NCBI RefSeq assembly: GCF_018070565.1
Contig: NZ_JAGPXL010000004.1
Span: forward strand, 1-64,000
DNA: 64,000 nt
Direction of reading: 5' to 3'
From: Streptomyces sp. B93
GTDB taxonomy: Bacteria > Actinomycetota > Actinomycetes > Streptomycetales > Streptomycetaceae
Both the position numbers and the translations under genes were made by a program. Below the pieces are notes generated by a model. That model was not told where the DNA came from. It ran no database searches and saw nothing but the letters and a program-made list of their open reading frames with translations. This document shows, piece by piece, positions 8,644 through 16,735 of the stretch (position 1 is its first letter; each line of letters opens with the position of its first letter).

Positions 8644-10275
8644 ATGACCGCCACCCATGACGTCACCAACCAGCCCCCGCCCCCGGCCCCGTACGACGCC
8701 GCCGACGACGCCGCCCTGCTGGAGGGGCTGCGGCGGGAGGGCGCCGGGTGGGCCGAGGAGGACATCCGGCGTCTCGGCCTGCGGGCCGGGAGCGCCGAGG
8801 CGCAGGAGTGGGGCGAGCTGGCCAACCGCCACGAGCCGGTGCTGCGCACCCACGACCGGTACGGCCACCGGGTCGACGAGGTCGACTTCCACCCGAGCTG
8901 GCACCACCTGATGCGGGTCGCGGTCGGCGAGGGCCTGGCGGGCACGCCCTGGGCGGAGGACCGGCCGGGTGCCCATGTGGCGCGTACGGCCGGCGGGCTG
9001 GTGTGGGGACACGCCGAGGCCGGGCACGGCTGCCCCACGTCGATGACGTACGCCGCGATCCCCGCGCTGCGCCGCGAACCGGAGCTGGCGAAGGTCTACG
9101 AGCCGCTGCTGACGAGCCGGGAGTACGACCCGGGGCTGCGGGTGCCCACCCAGAAGCGCGGCTTGCTGGCGGGCATGGGAATGACCGAGAAGCAGGGCGG
9201 CTCGGACGTCCGCACCAACACCACCACGGCCACGCCGACCGCCGAACCCGGCGTGTACACGCTGCGCGGGCACAAGTGGTTCACGTCGGCGCCGATGTGC
9301 GACGTGTTCCTGGTGCTGGCCCAGGCGCCGGGCGGGCTGTCCTGCTTCCTGGTGCCGCGCGTACTGCCCGACGGCAGCCGCAACCCCTTCCGCATCCAGC
9401 GACTGAAGGACAAGCTGGGCAACCGCTCGAACGCGTCCTCGGAGCCCGAGTTCGACGGCACCGTGGCCTGGCTGGTCGGTCCGGAGGGCCAGGGTGTGAA
9501 GACCATCATCGAGATGGTCAACTGCACCCGGCTGGACTGTGTGATGGCGTCGGCGACCCTGATGCGCAGGACCCTCGTCGAAGCGGGCCACCACGCCCGG
9601 CACCGGTCCGCCTTCGGGGCGCGGCTGGCCGACCAGCCGTTGATGCGCAACGTCCTGGCCGATCTCGCGCTGGAGTCGGAGGCCGCCACCACCCTCGCGC
9701 TGCGGCTCGCGGGTGCCGCCGACCGTGCGGTGCGCGGCGACGAGGGCGAGCGGGCGTTCCGGCGGATCGCCACCGCCGTCGGCAAGTACTGGGTGACCAA
9801 GCGCGGCCCGGCGTTCACCGCGGAGGCCCTGGAGTGTCTGGGCGGCAACGGCTACGTCGAGGAGTCCGGGATGCCCCGGCACTACCGGGAGGCGCCGCTG
9901 CTGTCGATCTGGGAGGGGTCGGGGAACGTCAACGCCCTGGACGTGCTGCGGGCGCTGGGGCGTGACCCGGCCACCGCGCAGGCCCTGTTCGCCGAGCTGG
10001 CCGCGGCGCGGGGCGCGGACGCCCGGCTGGACGCGGCCGTGACCCGGCTCAAGGACTCGCTGGCCGGGGCCTCCGAGGCCGGGGCCCGTCGGCTGGTGGA
10101 GCTGATGGCGCTCACCCTCCAGGCCTCCCTGCTGGTCCGGTACGCGCCGCCGGCGGTCGCCGACGCCTTCTGCGCCAGCCGGCTGGGCGGCGACTGGGGG
10201 CACGCCTTCGGCACCCTGCCGGACGGCGCCGACCTGGGGGCGGTCCTGGTGCGGGCGCTTCCGGCGGCGGACTGA
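8644..10275 (+). CDS. AidB-like acyl-CoA dehydrogenase
   Basis: 543 residues, close to the length of E. coli AidB and longer than ordinary acyl-CoA dehydrogenases (about 380). The AidB-type motifs MGMTEKQGGSDVRTNTT, HKWFTSAPMCDVF, RLKDKLGNRSNASSE and ALECLGGNGYVEESG are present in order. The FAD-binding middle and C-terminal helical domains are complete. In E. coli AidB belongs to the adaptive response to alkylation and binds DNA, but its substrate is unclear. Here the PaaX neighbour suggests an acyl-CoA function. The ATG at 8644 has no clear ribosome site; an in-frame GTG at 8629 overlaps the inverted repeat. Confidence 0.9.
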   Translation: MTATHDVTNQPPPPAPYDAADDAALLEGLRREGAGWAEEDIRRLGLRAGSAEAQEWGELANRHEPVLRTHDRYGHRVDEVDFHPSWHHLMRVAVGEGLAGTPWAEDRPGAHVARTAGGLVWGHAEAGHGCPTSMTYAAIPALRREPELAKVYEPLLTSREYDPGLRVPTQKRGLLAGMGMTEKQGGSDVRTNTTTATPTAEPGVYTLRGHKWFTSAPMCDVFLVLAQAPGGLSCFLVPRVLPDGSRNPFRIQRLKDKLGNRSNASSEPEFDGTVAWLVGPEGQGVKTIIEMVNCTRLDCVMASATLMRRTLVEAGHHARHRSAFGARLADQPLMRNVLADLALESEAATTLALRLAGAADRAVRGDEGERAFRRIATAVGKYWVTKRGPAFTAEALECLGGNGYVEESGMPRHYREAPLLSIWEGSGNVNALDVLRALGRDPATAQALFAELAAARGADARLDAAVTRLKDSLAGASEAGARRLVELMALTLQASLLVRYAPPAVADAFCASRLGGDWGHAFGTLPDGADLGAVLVRALPAAD

Positions 10276-10321
10276 CACGCAGGCGACGCGAGGCGGCGGA
10301 ACACGTCGACGGGCCGGGGCG

Positions 10322-10800
10322 TCGCCGTCGTCCGGTCCGGGTACGTCGGGCGGCACCCGTCATCCGGTCCGGGGCACCGGTGGACGCTGTCACCCGGTCC
10401 GGGGGGCGGGCGGTGCCGTCATCGGGCCCGGGAGTACCGGGCAACATCGTCTACCGGCCCGGAGAGCCGGTAGACACCCTCACCCGGCCCGGGGGGACCG
10501 GGCGGCACCATCAACCGGCCCGTGAGTGCCAGGCGCACCGTCAACCGGCCCGGAGCGCCAGTAGGCACCCTCACCGGCCCCACGGGTGCCAGGCCCACCG
10601 TCACCCGGCCCGGAGCGCCAGTAGACACCGTCACCGGCCCCACGGGTGCCAGGCCCACCGTCACCCGGCCCGGAGCGCCAGTAGACACCGTCACCGGCCC
10701 CACGGGTGCCAGGCCCACCGTCACCCGGCCCGGAGCGCCAGTAGACACCGTCGCCCGGCCCGGGGGGCACCGGGCGGTGTCGTCATCCGGTCCGGTGGCC
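10322..10800. repeat. 30/60-bp minisatellite filling a convergent intergenic region
   Basis: About fifteen imperfect 30-base units built around CCGGYCCGG follow each other without spacers. The centre is a nearly exact 60-bp higher-order repeat: 10621-10680 and 10681-10740 are identical, and 10561-10620 differs at two bases. Degenerate single 30-mers flank this core. The array occupies almost the entire gap between two convergent genes and runs into the last codons of the minus-strand gene. Reading frames through it give 20-residue periodic proteins, but they overlap real genes and lack ribosome sites. Confidence 0.9.
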
Positions 10801-11367
10801 CCACAGTGGGTCGAAGTGGGCCCAGTCGGCGTCCCACCGGTCCAGGCGCGCCTGTTCGAGACGGCAGCGCAGGGCCCGGCCCGCCAGGCAGGGCACCGCC
10901 GCCGCGCTCAGTCCGGCGAGGCCGCCGACGAGGGCGGAGTTCACCCGGGCCTGGACCTCGGTGGCGGGCTCGGTCACCAGGCGGCCCCGCCGGTCCGTCC
11001 ACACGGTCACCGGGGCGCCCTCGGGGCTGCCCGGCCGGACCCTGACCTGCCCGGTGTGCACGACGCCGTCCGGCCCGGTCCAGCGGACCTCGGACCACAC
11101 CCGCTCGCCCGCCCCGGCCTCCCGGTGCCCGCCGGGCACGGCTTCGGCGAGGTGCGCGGTGGTGGGGCGCCACTCGTCGCGCTGCCGGGCCAGTTGCCGT
11201 TCGACGGTGTGCGTGGCGGCCAGGCCCACGAGCACCCCGACGACGACGGTGAGCAGCCAGGCGCCTAGCAGCACCCAGCCCTCCACGACATCGGCACGGC
11301 GCCGCAGCGGGTTGCGCCGCCAGCGCCACAGCCGCACCCTCGTCACCCCCGGACCTCGGAACGCCAT
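10783..11367 (-). CDS. Rv1733c-type membrane protein
   Basis: 194 residues. After the family's typical basic start (VRLWRWRRNPLRRRADVVEGW) there is one transmembrane helix at about 26-50. An extracytoplasmic region with WTGPDGVVHTG and a TVWTDRRGRLV segment follows, then a second transmembrane helix at about 140-163 and a short cytoplasmic tail with WDADWA. Members are numerous in Streptomyces; the mycobacterial namesake Rv1733c is a DosR-regulated antigen of unknown function. An AGGAGG ribosome site lies nine bases before the ATG. The minisatellite array ends inside the last few codons, which may have changed the C-terminus. Confidence 0.82.
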   Translation of the reverse strand: MAFRGPGVTRVRLWRWRRNPLRRRADVVEGWVLLGAWLLTVVVGVLVGLAATHTVERQLARQRDEWRPTTAHLAEAVPGGHREAGAGERVWSEVRWTGPDGVVHTGQVRVRPGSPEGAPVTVWTDRRGRLVTEPATEVQARVNSALVGGLAGLSAAAVPCLAGRALRCRLEQARLDRWDADWAHFDPLWGHRTG

Positions 11368-11641
11368 CGAAGGCTTCCTCCTCGTGAGCGCGTCGACATC
11401 CCCCGACCGCCACTCCATACGGCGGACGGCCCCCCGGTGCTCAGGACGAGCCCCTCCTGATCCGACGGTCCCACGGACCCGGCGGCCGCGCAGCCGGTGA
11501 CCGGAGCCGACCGTCCACGACCGCTCCCGGAACCGGCGACACCGCGCTGACCTGCGGCAGTGCCCGATGCAGGGGTGACTGTCAGTGGTGGGGTGCAGAC
11601 TGGCCGGTGTCTGAGACAAAGACGTCGCGGAGGTGATCGGC

Positions 11642-12736
11642 ATGACCGAGGTACTGCTCGCCGTGGGCACGCGCAAAGGCCTTTTCATCGGGCGCCGGAG
11701 CGGGGGCACAGGGCAGCCCTGGGAGTTCGACGAAAGTCCGTATTTCAACGCGCAGGCCGTGTACTCGGTCGCGATCGACACCCGCGGCGACCGCCCGCGG
11801 CTGCTGGCGGGGGGCGACAGCGCGCACTGGGGCCCGTCGGTGTTCCACTCCGACGACCTGGGCCGCACCTGGACCGAACCGGCCCAGCCCGCCGTCAAGT
11901 TCCCCAAGGACACGGAGGCGTCCCTGGAGCGGGTGTGGCAGCTGCACCCGGCCGCCGCCGAGCCGGACGTGGTGTACGCGGGCACCGAGCCCGCCGCGCT
12001 GTACCGCTCGGAGGACCGCGGGGAGTCCTTCGAGCTGGTGCGCCCGCTCTGGGAGCACCCGACCCGCTCGCAGTGGGTGCCGGGCGGCGGCGGTGAGGGC
12101 CTGCACACCGTACTCACCGACGAGCGGGACCCGCGCGCGGTGACGGTGGCCGTGTCGACGGCCGGAGTTTTCCGCACCACGGACGGCGGCGCGAGCTGGC
12201 GCCCGTCCAACTCCGGCGTGTCGGCGGTGTTCCTGCCCGACCCCGACCCGGAGTTCGGTCAGTGCGTGCACAAGATCGCCCGGGACGCGGCCAACCCGGA
12301 CCGGCTCTACCTCCAGAACCACTGGGGGGTCTACCGCAGCGACGACGCGGGCGGGCAGTGGACGGACATCGGTGAGGGCCTGCCGTCCACCTTCGGTTTC
12401 GCGGTGGCCGCGCATCCGCACCGGGGCGACACCGCCTATGTCTTCCCGATCACCGCCGACTCCGACCGCGTCCCCGCGGACCGCCGCTGCCGGGTGTTCC
12501 GCACCGCCGACGCGGGCAAAACGTGGGAGCCCCTGTCGGCGGGCCTGCCCCAGGAGGACCACTACGGCACGGTGCTGCGCGACGCGATGTGCACGGACGA
12601 CGCCGACCAGGCGGGCGTCTACTTCGGCAACCGCAACGGCGAGGTGTTCGCCTCGCCCGACGACGGCGACAGCTGGCGCCAGCTGGCCGCCCATCTGCCG
12701 GACGTGCTGTGCGTGCGGGCGGCGGTCGTCGGATGA
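11642..12736 (+). CDS. BNR/VPS10-type beta-propeller protein (sialidase-like fold)
   Basis: 364 residues made of repeated bladed units with Asp-box-like signatures, such as SDDLGRTW, SEDRGESF, TTDGGASW, SDDAGGQW, TADAGKTW and SPDDGDSW. This gives at least six blades of a beta-propeller of the sialidase/photosystem-stability-factor type. No signal peptide is visible, so it is probably cytoplasmic. Enzymatic activity cannot be assigned, because the Asp boxes are structural. The start has a GGAGGTGA ribosome site. It stands alone between the minus-strand Rv1733c-type gene and ung. Confidence 0.8.
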   Translation: MTEVLLAVGTRKGLFIGRRSGGTGQPWEFDESPYFNAQAVYSVAIDTRGDRPRLLAGGDSAHWGPSVFHSDDLGRTWTEPAQPAVKFPKDTEASLERVWQLHPAAAEPDVVYAGTEPAALYRSEDRGESFELVRPLWEHPTRSQWVPGGGGEGLHTVLTDERDPRAVTVAVSTAGVFRTTDGGASWRPSNSGVSAVFLPDPDPEFGQCVHKIARDAANPDRLYLQNHWGVYRSDDAGGQWTDIGEGLPSTFGFAVAAHPHRGDTAYVFPITADSDRVPADRRCRVFRTADAGKTWEPLSAGLPQEDHYGTVLRDAMCTDDADQAGVYFGNRNGEVFASPDDGDSWRQLAAHLPDVLCVRAAVVG

Positions 12737-12768
12737 GCCACGGCCAACTGCCCGGCCTTGGCCACCGG

Positions 12769-12799
12769 TTGAAGTCCGGCACGCCCACGGCAGTAGGGT
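12769..12799 (+). promoter_or_regulatory. Predicted leaderless promoter of ung
   Basis: TTGAAG (12769-12774) and TAGGGT (12794-12799) are separated by 19 bases. The -10 box ends six bases before the GTG start, so transcription would begin at or next to the start codon. No ribosome site precedes it. Confidence 0.5.
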
Positions 12800-12805
12800 G
12801 ACGCC

Positions 12806-13483
12806 GTGGCACCACGACCGTTGCATGAAATCGTCGAACCGGGCTGGGCGAAGGCCCTGGAACCCGTCGCCGGACGCATCGCCGAGATGGGCGACTTCCT
12901 GCGCGCGGAGATCGCCGCGGGGCGCACCTACCTCCCGGCCGGACCGAACGTCCTACGGGCCTTCCAGCAACCCTTCGACGACGTACGGGTCCTGATCGTC
13001 GGCCAGGACCCGTATCCGACGCCGGGGCACGCGGTGGGGCTGTCGTTCTCGGTGGCGCCCGATGTGCGTCCGCTGCCCGGCAGTCTGATCAACATCTTCC
13101 GCGAGCTGCACACCGACCTGGGGCTGCCCCAGCCGTCCAGCGGCGATCTCACGCCCTGGACCCAGCAGGGCGTGCTGCTGCTCAACAGGGCGCTCACCAC
13201 GGCCCCGCGCAAGCCGGGCGCCCACCGCGGCAAGGGCTGGGAGGAGGTCACGGAGCAGGCGATACGGTCGCTGGCGGCGCGCGGCAAGCCGCTGGTGTCC
13301 GTGCTGTGGGGCAGGGACGCCCGTAACTGCCGTCCGCTGCTCGGCGATCTGCCGTCCGTGGAGTCCGCCCACCCCTCCCCCATGTCGGCCGACCGCGGCT
13401 TCTTCGGGTCGCGTCCGTTCAGCCGGGCCAACGACCTGCTGATCCGGCAGGGCGGTCAGCCGGTGGACTGGCGCCTGCCGTGA
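12806..13483 (+). CDS. ung: Uracil-DNA glycosylase, family 1
   Basis: 225 residues. It removes uracil from DNA in base-excision repair. The water-activating motif is [10 protein letters not shown] (residues 66-75), with catalytic D68 kept. The usual GQDPYH histidine is proline here, apparently a variant found in other actinobacterial copies. LLLNRALT supplies the uracil-binding asparagine and [14 protein letters not shown] the catalytic histidine loop. The length is normal. The GTG start lies six bases after a TAGGGT box, indicating a leaderless transcript. The stop overlaps the next start codon as GTGA, so the downstream kinase gene is translationally coupled. Confidence 0.95.
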   Translation: MAPRPLHEIVEPGWAKALEPVAGRIAEMGDFLRAEIAAGRTYLPAGPNVLRAFQQPFDDVRVLIVGQDPYPTPGHAVGLSFSVAPDVRPLPGSLINIFRELHTDLGLPQPSSGDLTPWTQQGVLLLNRALTTAPRKPGAHRGKGWEEVTEQAIRSLAARGKPLVSVLWGRDARNCRPLLGDLPSVESAHPSPMSADRGFFGSRPFSRANDLLIRQGGQPVDWRLP

Positions 13484-14469
13484 CGGTGGGCGGCGCGGAG
13501 GGCACCGAGGCCGTCCTCGCCGTGGACTCGGGGGGCTCCGGGCTCCGCGTGGTGGTGGGGACGGTGGGCCGTGGGGTGCTCGGGCAGCGGGAGTCCACGG
13601 AACCGGTGCGGACCGGGCCACGGGGGCTCGACCCCGAGCATCTGATGGCCCAGCTGGCGCCCATGGTGCGGTCGTTGAGCGCGGAGACCGGCGTCGGCGC
13701 ACTGGGCACGGCGGCGATCGGCGCCGCCGGTCTGGCCACGCTCGGGGACGCCCTGCGCGCCGAACTGCCCGGCGCCCTGAGCCGGGAGTTCGGGGTGCGG
13801 GCCGTCGCCCTCGCCGCCGACGCCGTCACCGCCTACGCGGGCGCCCTCGGTGCCCGGCCGGGCGCGGTGGTGGCCGCCGGGACGGGCGTCATCGCGATCG
13901 GCACGGAGCTGACGCGCTGGCGCCGGGCGGACGGCTGGGGGCATCTGCTGGGCGACTGCGGCAGCGGGGCGTGGATCGGCCGGGCCGGCCTGGAGGCCGC
14001 GCTGCGCGCCTTCGACGGCCGCGACGGCGGTTCGACCGCCCTGCTGGCCTGCGCCGAGGAGCAGTTCGGACCGGCGCCCGCACTGCCCGGGGCGCTGTAC
14101 CCGCGGCCCGACCGGCCCGCCGTCCTCGCCTCGTTCGCACCCCGGGTGGCCGCCTGCGCCGACGGCGATCCGGTGGCCGCGGGCATCCTGCGCGCGGCGG
14201 CCCGGCACATGGCCGAGTCCGCCGCCGCCGTCTGCCCGGCGGAGGGCGCGCCGCAAGTGGCGTTCACGGGTGGCCTGATGAAGCTGGGCGCGCCACTGCT
14301 CGTCCCTCTGGAGGAGGAGCTGTCCCGGCGGTTGCCCGACGCGCGGCGGGTGGCGGCGGACGGCGATCCGCTGCTGGGTTCGGTGCGCATCGCCACCGAC
14401 CTGGCGACCGGAGCCCTCGCACTGCCGGTCGACGGGACACTGCTGCACGTAGCAGCAACGCTCTCTTGA
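13480..14469 (+). CDS. N-acetylglucosamine-kinase-like BadF/BadG-family ATPase
   Basis: 329 residues of the ASKHA sugar-kinase fold. The phosphate-1 loop is [15 protein letters not shown] near the N-terminus, the phosphate-2 region [10 protein letters not shown] and the adenosine region [24 protein letters not shown] matches the substrate-binding signature of eukaryotic-type N-acetylglucosamine kinases. It probably phosphorylates GlcNAc or a related amino sugar. The GTG start overlaps the ung stop by four bases. A DasR-type palindrome lies about 2.2 kb downstream before another gene, but none was found directly upstream of this one. Confidence 0.82.
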   Translation: MTVGGAEGTEAVLAVDSGGSGLRVVVGTVGRGVLGQRESTEPVRTGPRGLDPEHLMAQLAPMVRSLSAETGVGALGTAAIGAAGLATLGDALRAELPGALSREFGVRAVALAADAVTAYAGALGARPGAVVAAGTGVIAIGTELTRWRRADGWGHLLGDCGSGAWIGRAGLEAALRAFDGRDGGSTALLACAEEQFGPAPALPGALYPRPDRPAVLASFAPRVAACADGDPVAAGILRAAARHMAESAAAVCPAEGAPQVAFTGGLMKLGAPLLVPLEEELSRRLPDARRVAADGDPLLGSVRIATDLATGALALPVDGTLLHVAATLS

Positions 14470-14593
14470 CAGCCGCCGAATGGGCCGATCGGTTCTGATT
14501 CGTAAGTAACTCATCAGACAAAACCGGACGGATACCGCTCACCTGCACCCTCCCCGAACAGGGGAGCACCGGAAACAAGTAACATGCGGCGCC

Positions 14594-15520
14594 ATGAGCT
14601 CCCCCACTGGGCCCGCGTCCGGCCTGCCAGTACGAATGCCGCGCCCCCGCCAGCCCGGGCGGCACCGCCGACCCGAGCCCCTGGCGGCTCCCGAGGGCGC
14701 GCCCGCGCTCGTCCTCGCGGTGCCTGGCACGCCCAGCGCCGCCACCCGCGGCCTGGCCGAGGAGATCGTGAGCATCGCCCGCTCCGAGCTGCCCGGCCTG
14801 GACGCGCGCATCGGGTACGTCGACGGTGACGACGAGGAGTTCCCCACACTCCAGTCCGTGCTGTCGTACGCCGCCGACGAGCGCACCGCCCGGTACGAGC
14901 AGGCGCTCGCGGCCGGGGTGGAGGACGTCAAGGAGCCCGACGGTCCCGTCGCCGTGGTGGTGCCGCTGCTGGCCGGTCCGGACAGCGCGCTGCTGCGTCA
15001 GGTCCGGCAGGCCGTGATGGACAGCCGGGTCGCGGCGGAGCTGACCGATGTGCTCGGCCCGCACCCGCTGCTCGCCGAGGCGCTGCACGTGCGGCTGTCG
15101 GAGGCGGGGCTGGCCCGCGCCGACCGGGCCCGTCTCTTCACCGTGGCGACCGCCGCCGACGGCATCGTGCTGGCCTCCGTGGGCGGTGAGGAGGCCGTGC
15201 AGGCGGCGGGGATCACCGGCATGCTGCTGGCCGCGCGCCTGGCGGTGCCGGTGATGGCCGCGGCGCTGGACCAGGAGGGCTCCATCAACTCCGTCGCCGA
15301 GCAGCTGCGTGCCGCGGGTTCGCAGCAGCTGGCGCTGGCGCCGTACCTGATCGGGCCGGAGATCGACGCGGCGCTGGTCGAGGAGGCCGCGAAGGAGGCG
15401 GGCTGCTCCGCCTCCGAGGCGCTCGGCCCGTACCCGGCGATCGGCAAGCTCGCGCTGGCCAAGTACACGACGGCGCTCGGTATCGCCCCGCAGCAGCCGC
15501 AGGGCGCGCCGGTGCGCTGA
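14594..15520 (+). CDS. Sirohydrochlorin chelatase/CbiX-like protein lacking the usual metal-site histidine
   Basis: 308 residues with two tandem CbiX-type half domains (about 35-165 and 170-300). This family inserts cobalt or iron into sirohydrochlorin or related tetrapyrroles using a histidine in an N-terminal HGS motif. Here the matching segment reads AVPGTPS, so the histidine is P44. The second half has LALAPYLIGPEIDAALVEEA. An unusual basic, proline-rich extension occupies residues 1-33. Either the metal ligand lies elsewhere or the protein is not a chelatase. The 124-base upstream gap contains TTGACA at 14466-14471 and TCTGAT/ATCAGA arms at 14494-14518. No ribosome site is obvious. Confidence 0.75.
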   Translation: MSSPTGPASGLPVRMPRPRQPGRHRRPEPLAAPEGAPALVLAVPGTPSAATRGLAEEIVSIARSELPGLDARIGYVDGDDEEFPTLQSVLSYAADERTARYEQALAAGVEDVKEPDGPVAVVVPLLAGPDSALLRQVRQAVMDSRVAAELTDVLGPHPLLAEALHVRLSEAGLARADRARLFTVATAADGIVLASVGGEEAVQAAGITGMLLAARLAVPVMAAALDQEGSINSVAEQLRAAGSQQLALAPYLIGPEIDAALVEEAAKEAGCSASEALGPYPAIGKLALAKYTTALGIAPQQPQGAPVR

Positions 15521-15542
15521 GGCTCACGCCACGGACGACATG

Positions 15543-15578
15543 GGGCCCGCTTGCGATCACCGGATCGGAAGCGGGCCC
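15543..15578. terminator. Bidirectional terminator between CbiX-like and lactonase genes
   Basis: GGGCCCGCTT (15543-15552) and AAGCGGGCCC (15569-15578) form a perfect 10-bp stem. It starts 23 bases after the CbiX-like stop codon. The lactonase stop codon (15557-15559) lies in its loop, so the hairpin can serve both convergent genes. Confidence 0.85.
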
Positions 15579-16639
15579 TTCGCCGTGCCGCTGCCGCCCC
15601 GGGCGGTCTCGACGACCACGCAGGACGCCGCGGGCACCTCCACCGCCCCGGCGCGCACCGGCAGCCCGGTGTCCGGGTCCAGGCGGAACCAGGTCACGTC
15701 GCCGGAGCGCTCGTTGGCGACGTACAGCAGGCCGTGCGCCTCGGTGAGGGCGCGGGGCCAGTGACCGCCGCAGGGCACGGTGCCGGTGAGCCGGAGGGTG
15801 TCGCCCTCGACGGCGAAGACGGACAGCACGTCCTCGCCCCGGGTGGCGGTCCACACGAACCGCCCGTCGGGTGAGACGGCGATGCCGGAGGGATAGGCGT
15901 CCCCGGCGGGGGCGGCGGCCAGCACCGGCACCTCGGCCAGCGGTTTCAGGGTGCCGTCGGCCGGTTCCCAGCGGCAGACGGTGAGGGCCGGGGTGAGTTC
16001 GCCGACGACGTACGCATATTGGCCGGTGGGGTGGAAGGCCAGGTGGCGGGGGCCGAAGCCGGAGCGCAGGGCGATCTCGCGGTGCGGTACGAGGGTGCCG
16101 TCCTTCAGGGTGCAGACGCGCACCGAGTCCGTGCCGAGGTCCACGCTGACCGCCCACCGGCCGCTCGGGTCGGGCTGCACCTGGTGGGCGTGCGGCTGCT
16201 GCTGGCGCGGGGTGTGCGGCCCGGAACCGTGGTGCTGGAGCACGCCGGGGGCGGTGTCCGCGAGGCCGCCGTCGGGGCGCAGCGGCACGGCGCTGACGCT
16301 GCCGGAGCCGTAGTTGGCGGTCAGGACGTGTCCGGCGTGGACGCTGAGGTGGGTGGGCCCGCTGCCGTCGACGGGAACCGGGGGTCCGGCGGGTTCGGGG
16401 GTGTCCCCGGCGACGCGGTAGGCGGCCACGGCGCCGTCGGTGGTCTCGCTGACCGCGTACAGCATGTCGCCCTCGGGGGAGAGCGCCAGGTAGGAGGGGT
16501 CGGGTACGCCGGTCACCGTGCTCAGCACCGTCAGCGCGCCGTTGTGCGGGTCCACCGCGGCGGTCACCACGCCCGGCCCTCCGGCCGCCGTGAACGACCC
16601 GATGAACGCCCGTCGCCGCCGCCTGTCGCCGTCTGCCAC
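15557..16639 (-). CDS. Lactonase-family seven-bladed beta-propeller protein (6-phosphogluconolactonase type)
   Basis: 360 residues covering the whole lactonase family 10 propeller: FIGSFTAAGGPGV at the start, then DPSYLALSPEGDMLYAVSE, DGSGPTHLSV, GFGPRHLAFHPTGQYAYVVGE, GDAYPSGIAVSPDGRFVWTATRG and GGHWPRALT. Members hydrolyse 6-phosphogluconolactone or other sugar lactones, though many are uncharacterised. No signal peptide is visible. The GTG start has a GAGAGGGG ribosome site. A GGTCTAGACC palindrome of the DasR type lies 60 bases upstream, suggesting control by amino-sugar availability. Confidence 0.87.
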   Translation of the reverse strand: MADGDRRRRRAFIGSFTAAGGPGVVTAAVDPHNGALTVLSTVTGVPDPSYLALSPEGDMLYAVSETTDGAVAAYRVAGDTPEPAGPPVPVDGSGPTHLSVHAGHVLTANYGSGSVSAVPLRPDGGLADTAPGVLQHHGSGPHTPRQQQPHAHQVQPDPSGRWAVSVDLGTDSVRVCTLKDGTLVPHREIALRSGFGPRHLAFHPTGQYAYVVGELTPALTVCRWEPADGTLKPLAEVPVLAAAPAGDAYPSGIAVSPDGRFVWTATRGEDVLSVFAVEGDTLRLTGTVPCGGHWPRALTEAHGLLYVANERSGDVTWFRLDPDTGLPVRAGAVEVPAASCVVVETARGGSGTAKGPLPIR

Positions 16640-16698
16640 CGCTGTCCCCTCTCGGTCGGGTGCCGTCCCGTCGCCGACGGTAGCAGTCGATCACGCTA

Positions 16699-16708
16699 GG
16701 TCTAGACC
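16699..16708 (-). promoter_or_regulatory. DasR-type operator core GGTCTAGACC
   Basis: This perfect 10-bp palindrome is the core of the DasR-responsive element (TGGTCTAGACCA). The right flank matches as ACCA; the left flank has A instead of T. It sits 60 bases upstream of the lactonase start, a plausible operator position. DasR is a GntR-family repressor released by glucosamine-6-phosphate. Confidence 0.6.
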
Positions 16709-16735
16709 AAGACGACCGGCGCGGTGCGCCCCACC

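Noticed and set aside
10322..10800. CRISPR array
   Set aside because: The 30/60-bp units are contiguous with no unique spacers, and no cas genes are nearby.
10380..11045. Repeat-encoded 20-residue periodic proteins on either strand
   Set aside because: They depend only on the 60-bp period, run into the Rv1733c-type gene in antisense and lack ribosome sites.
14466..14494. TTGACA-based promoter for the CbiX-like gene
   Set aside because: The -35 box is perfect, but no acceptable -10 box follows at 16-19 bases, so it was only mentioned in the gene entry.
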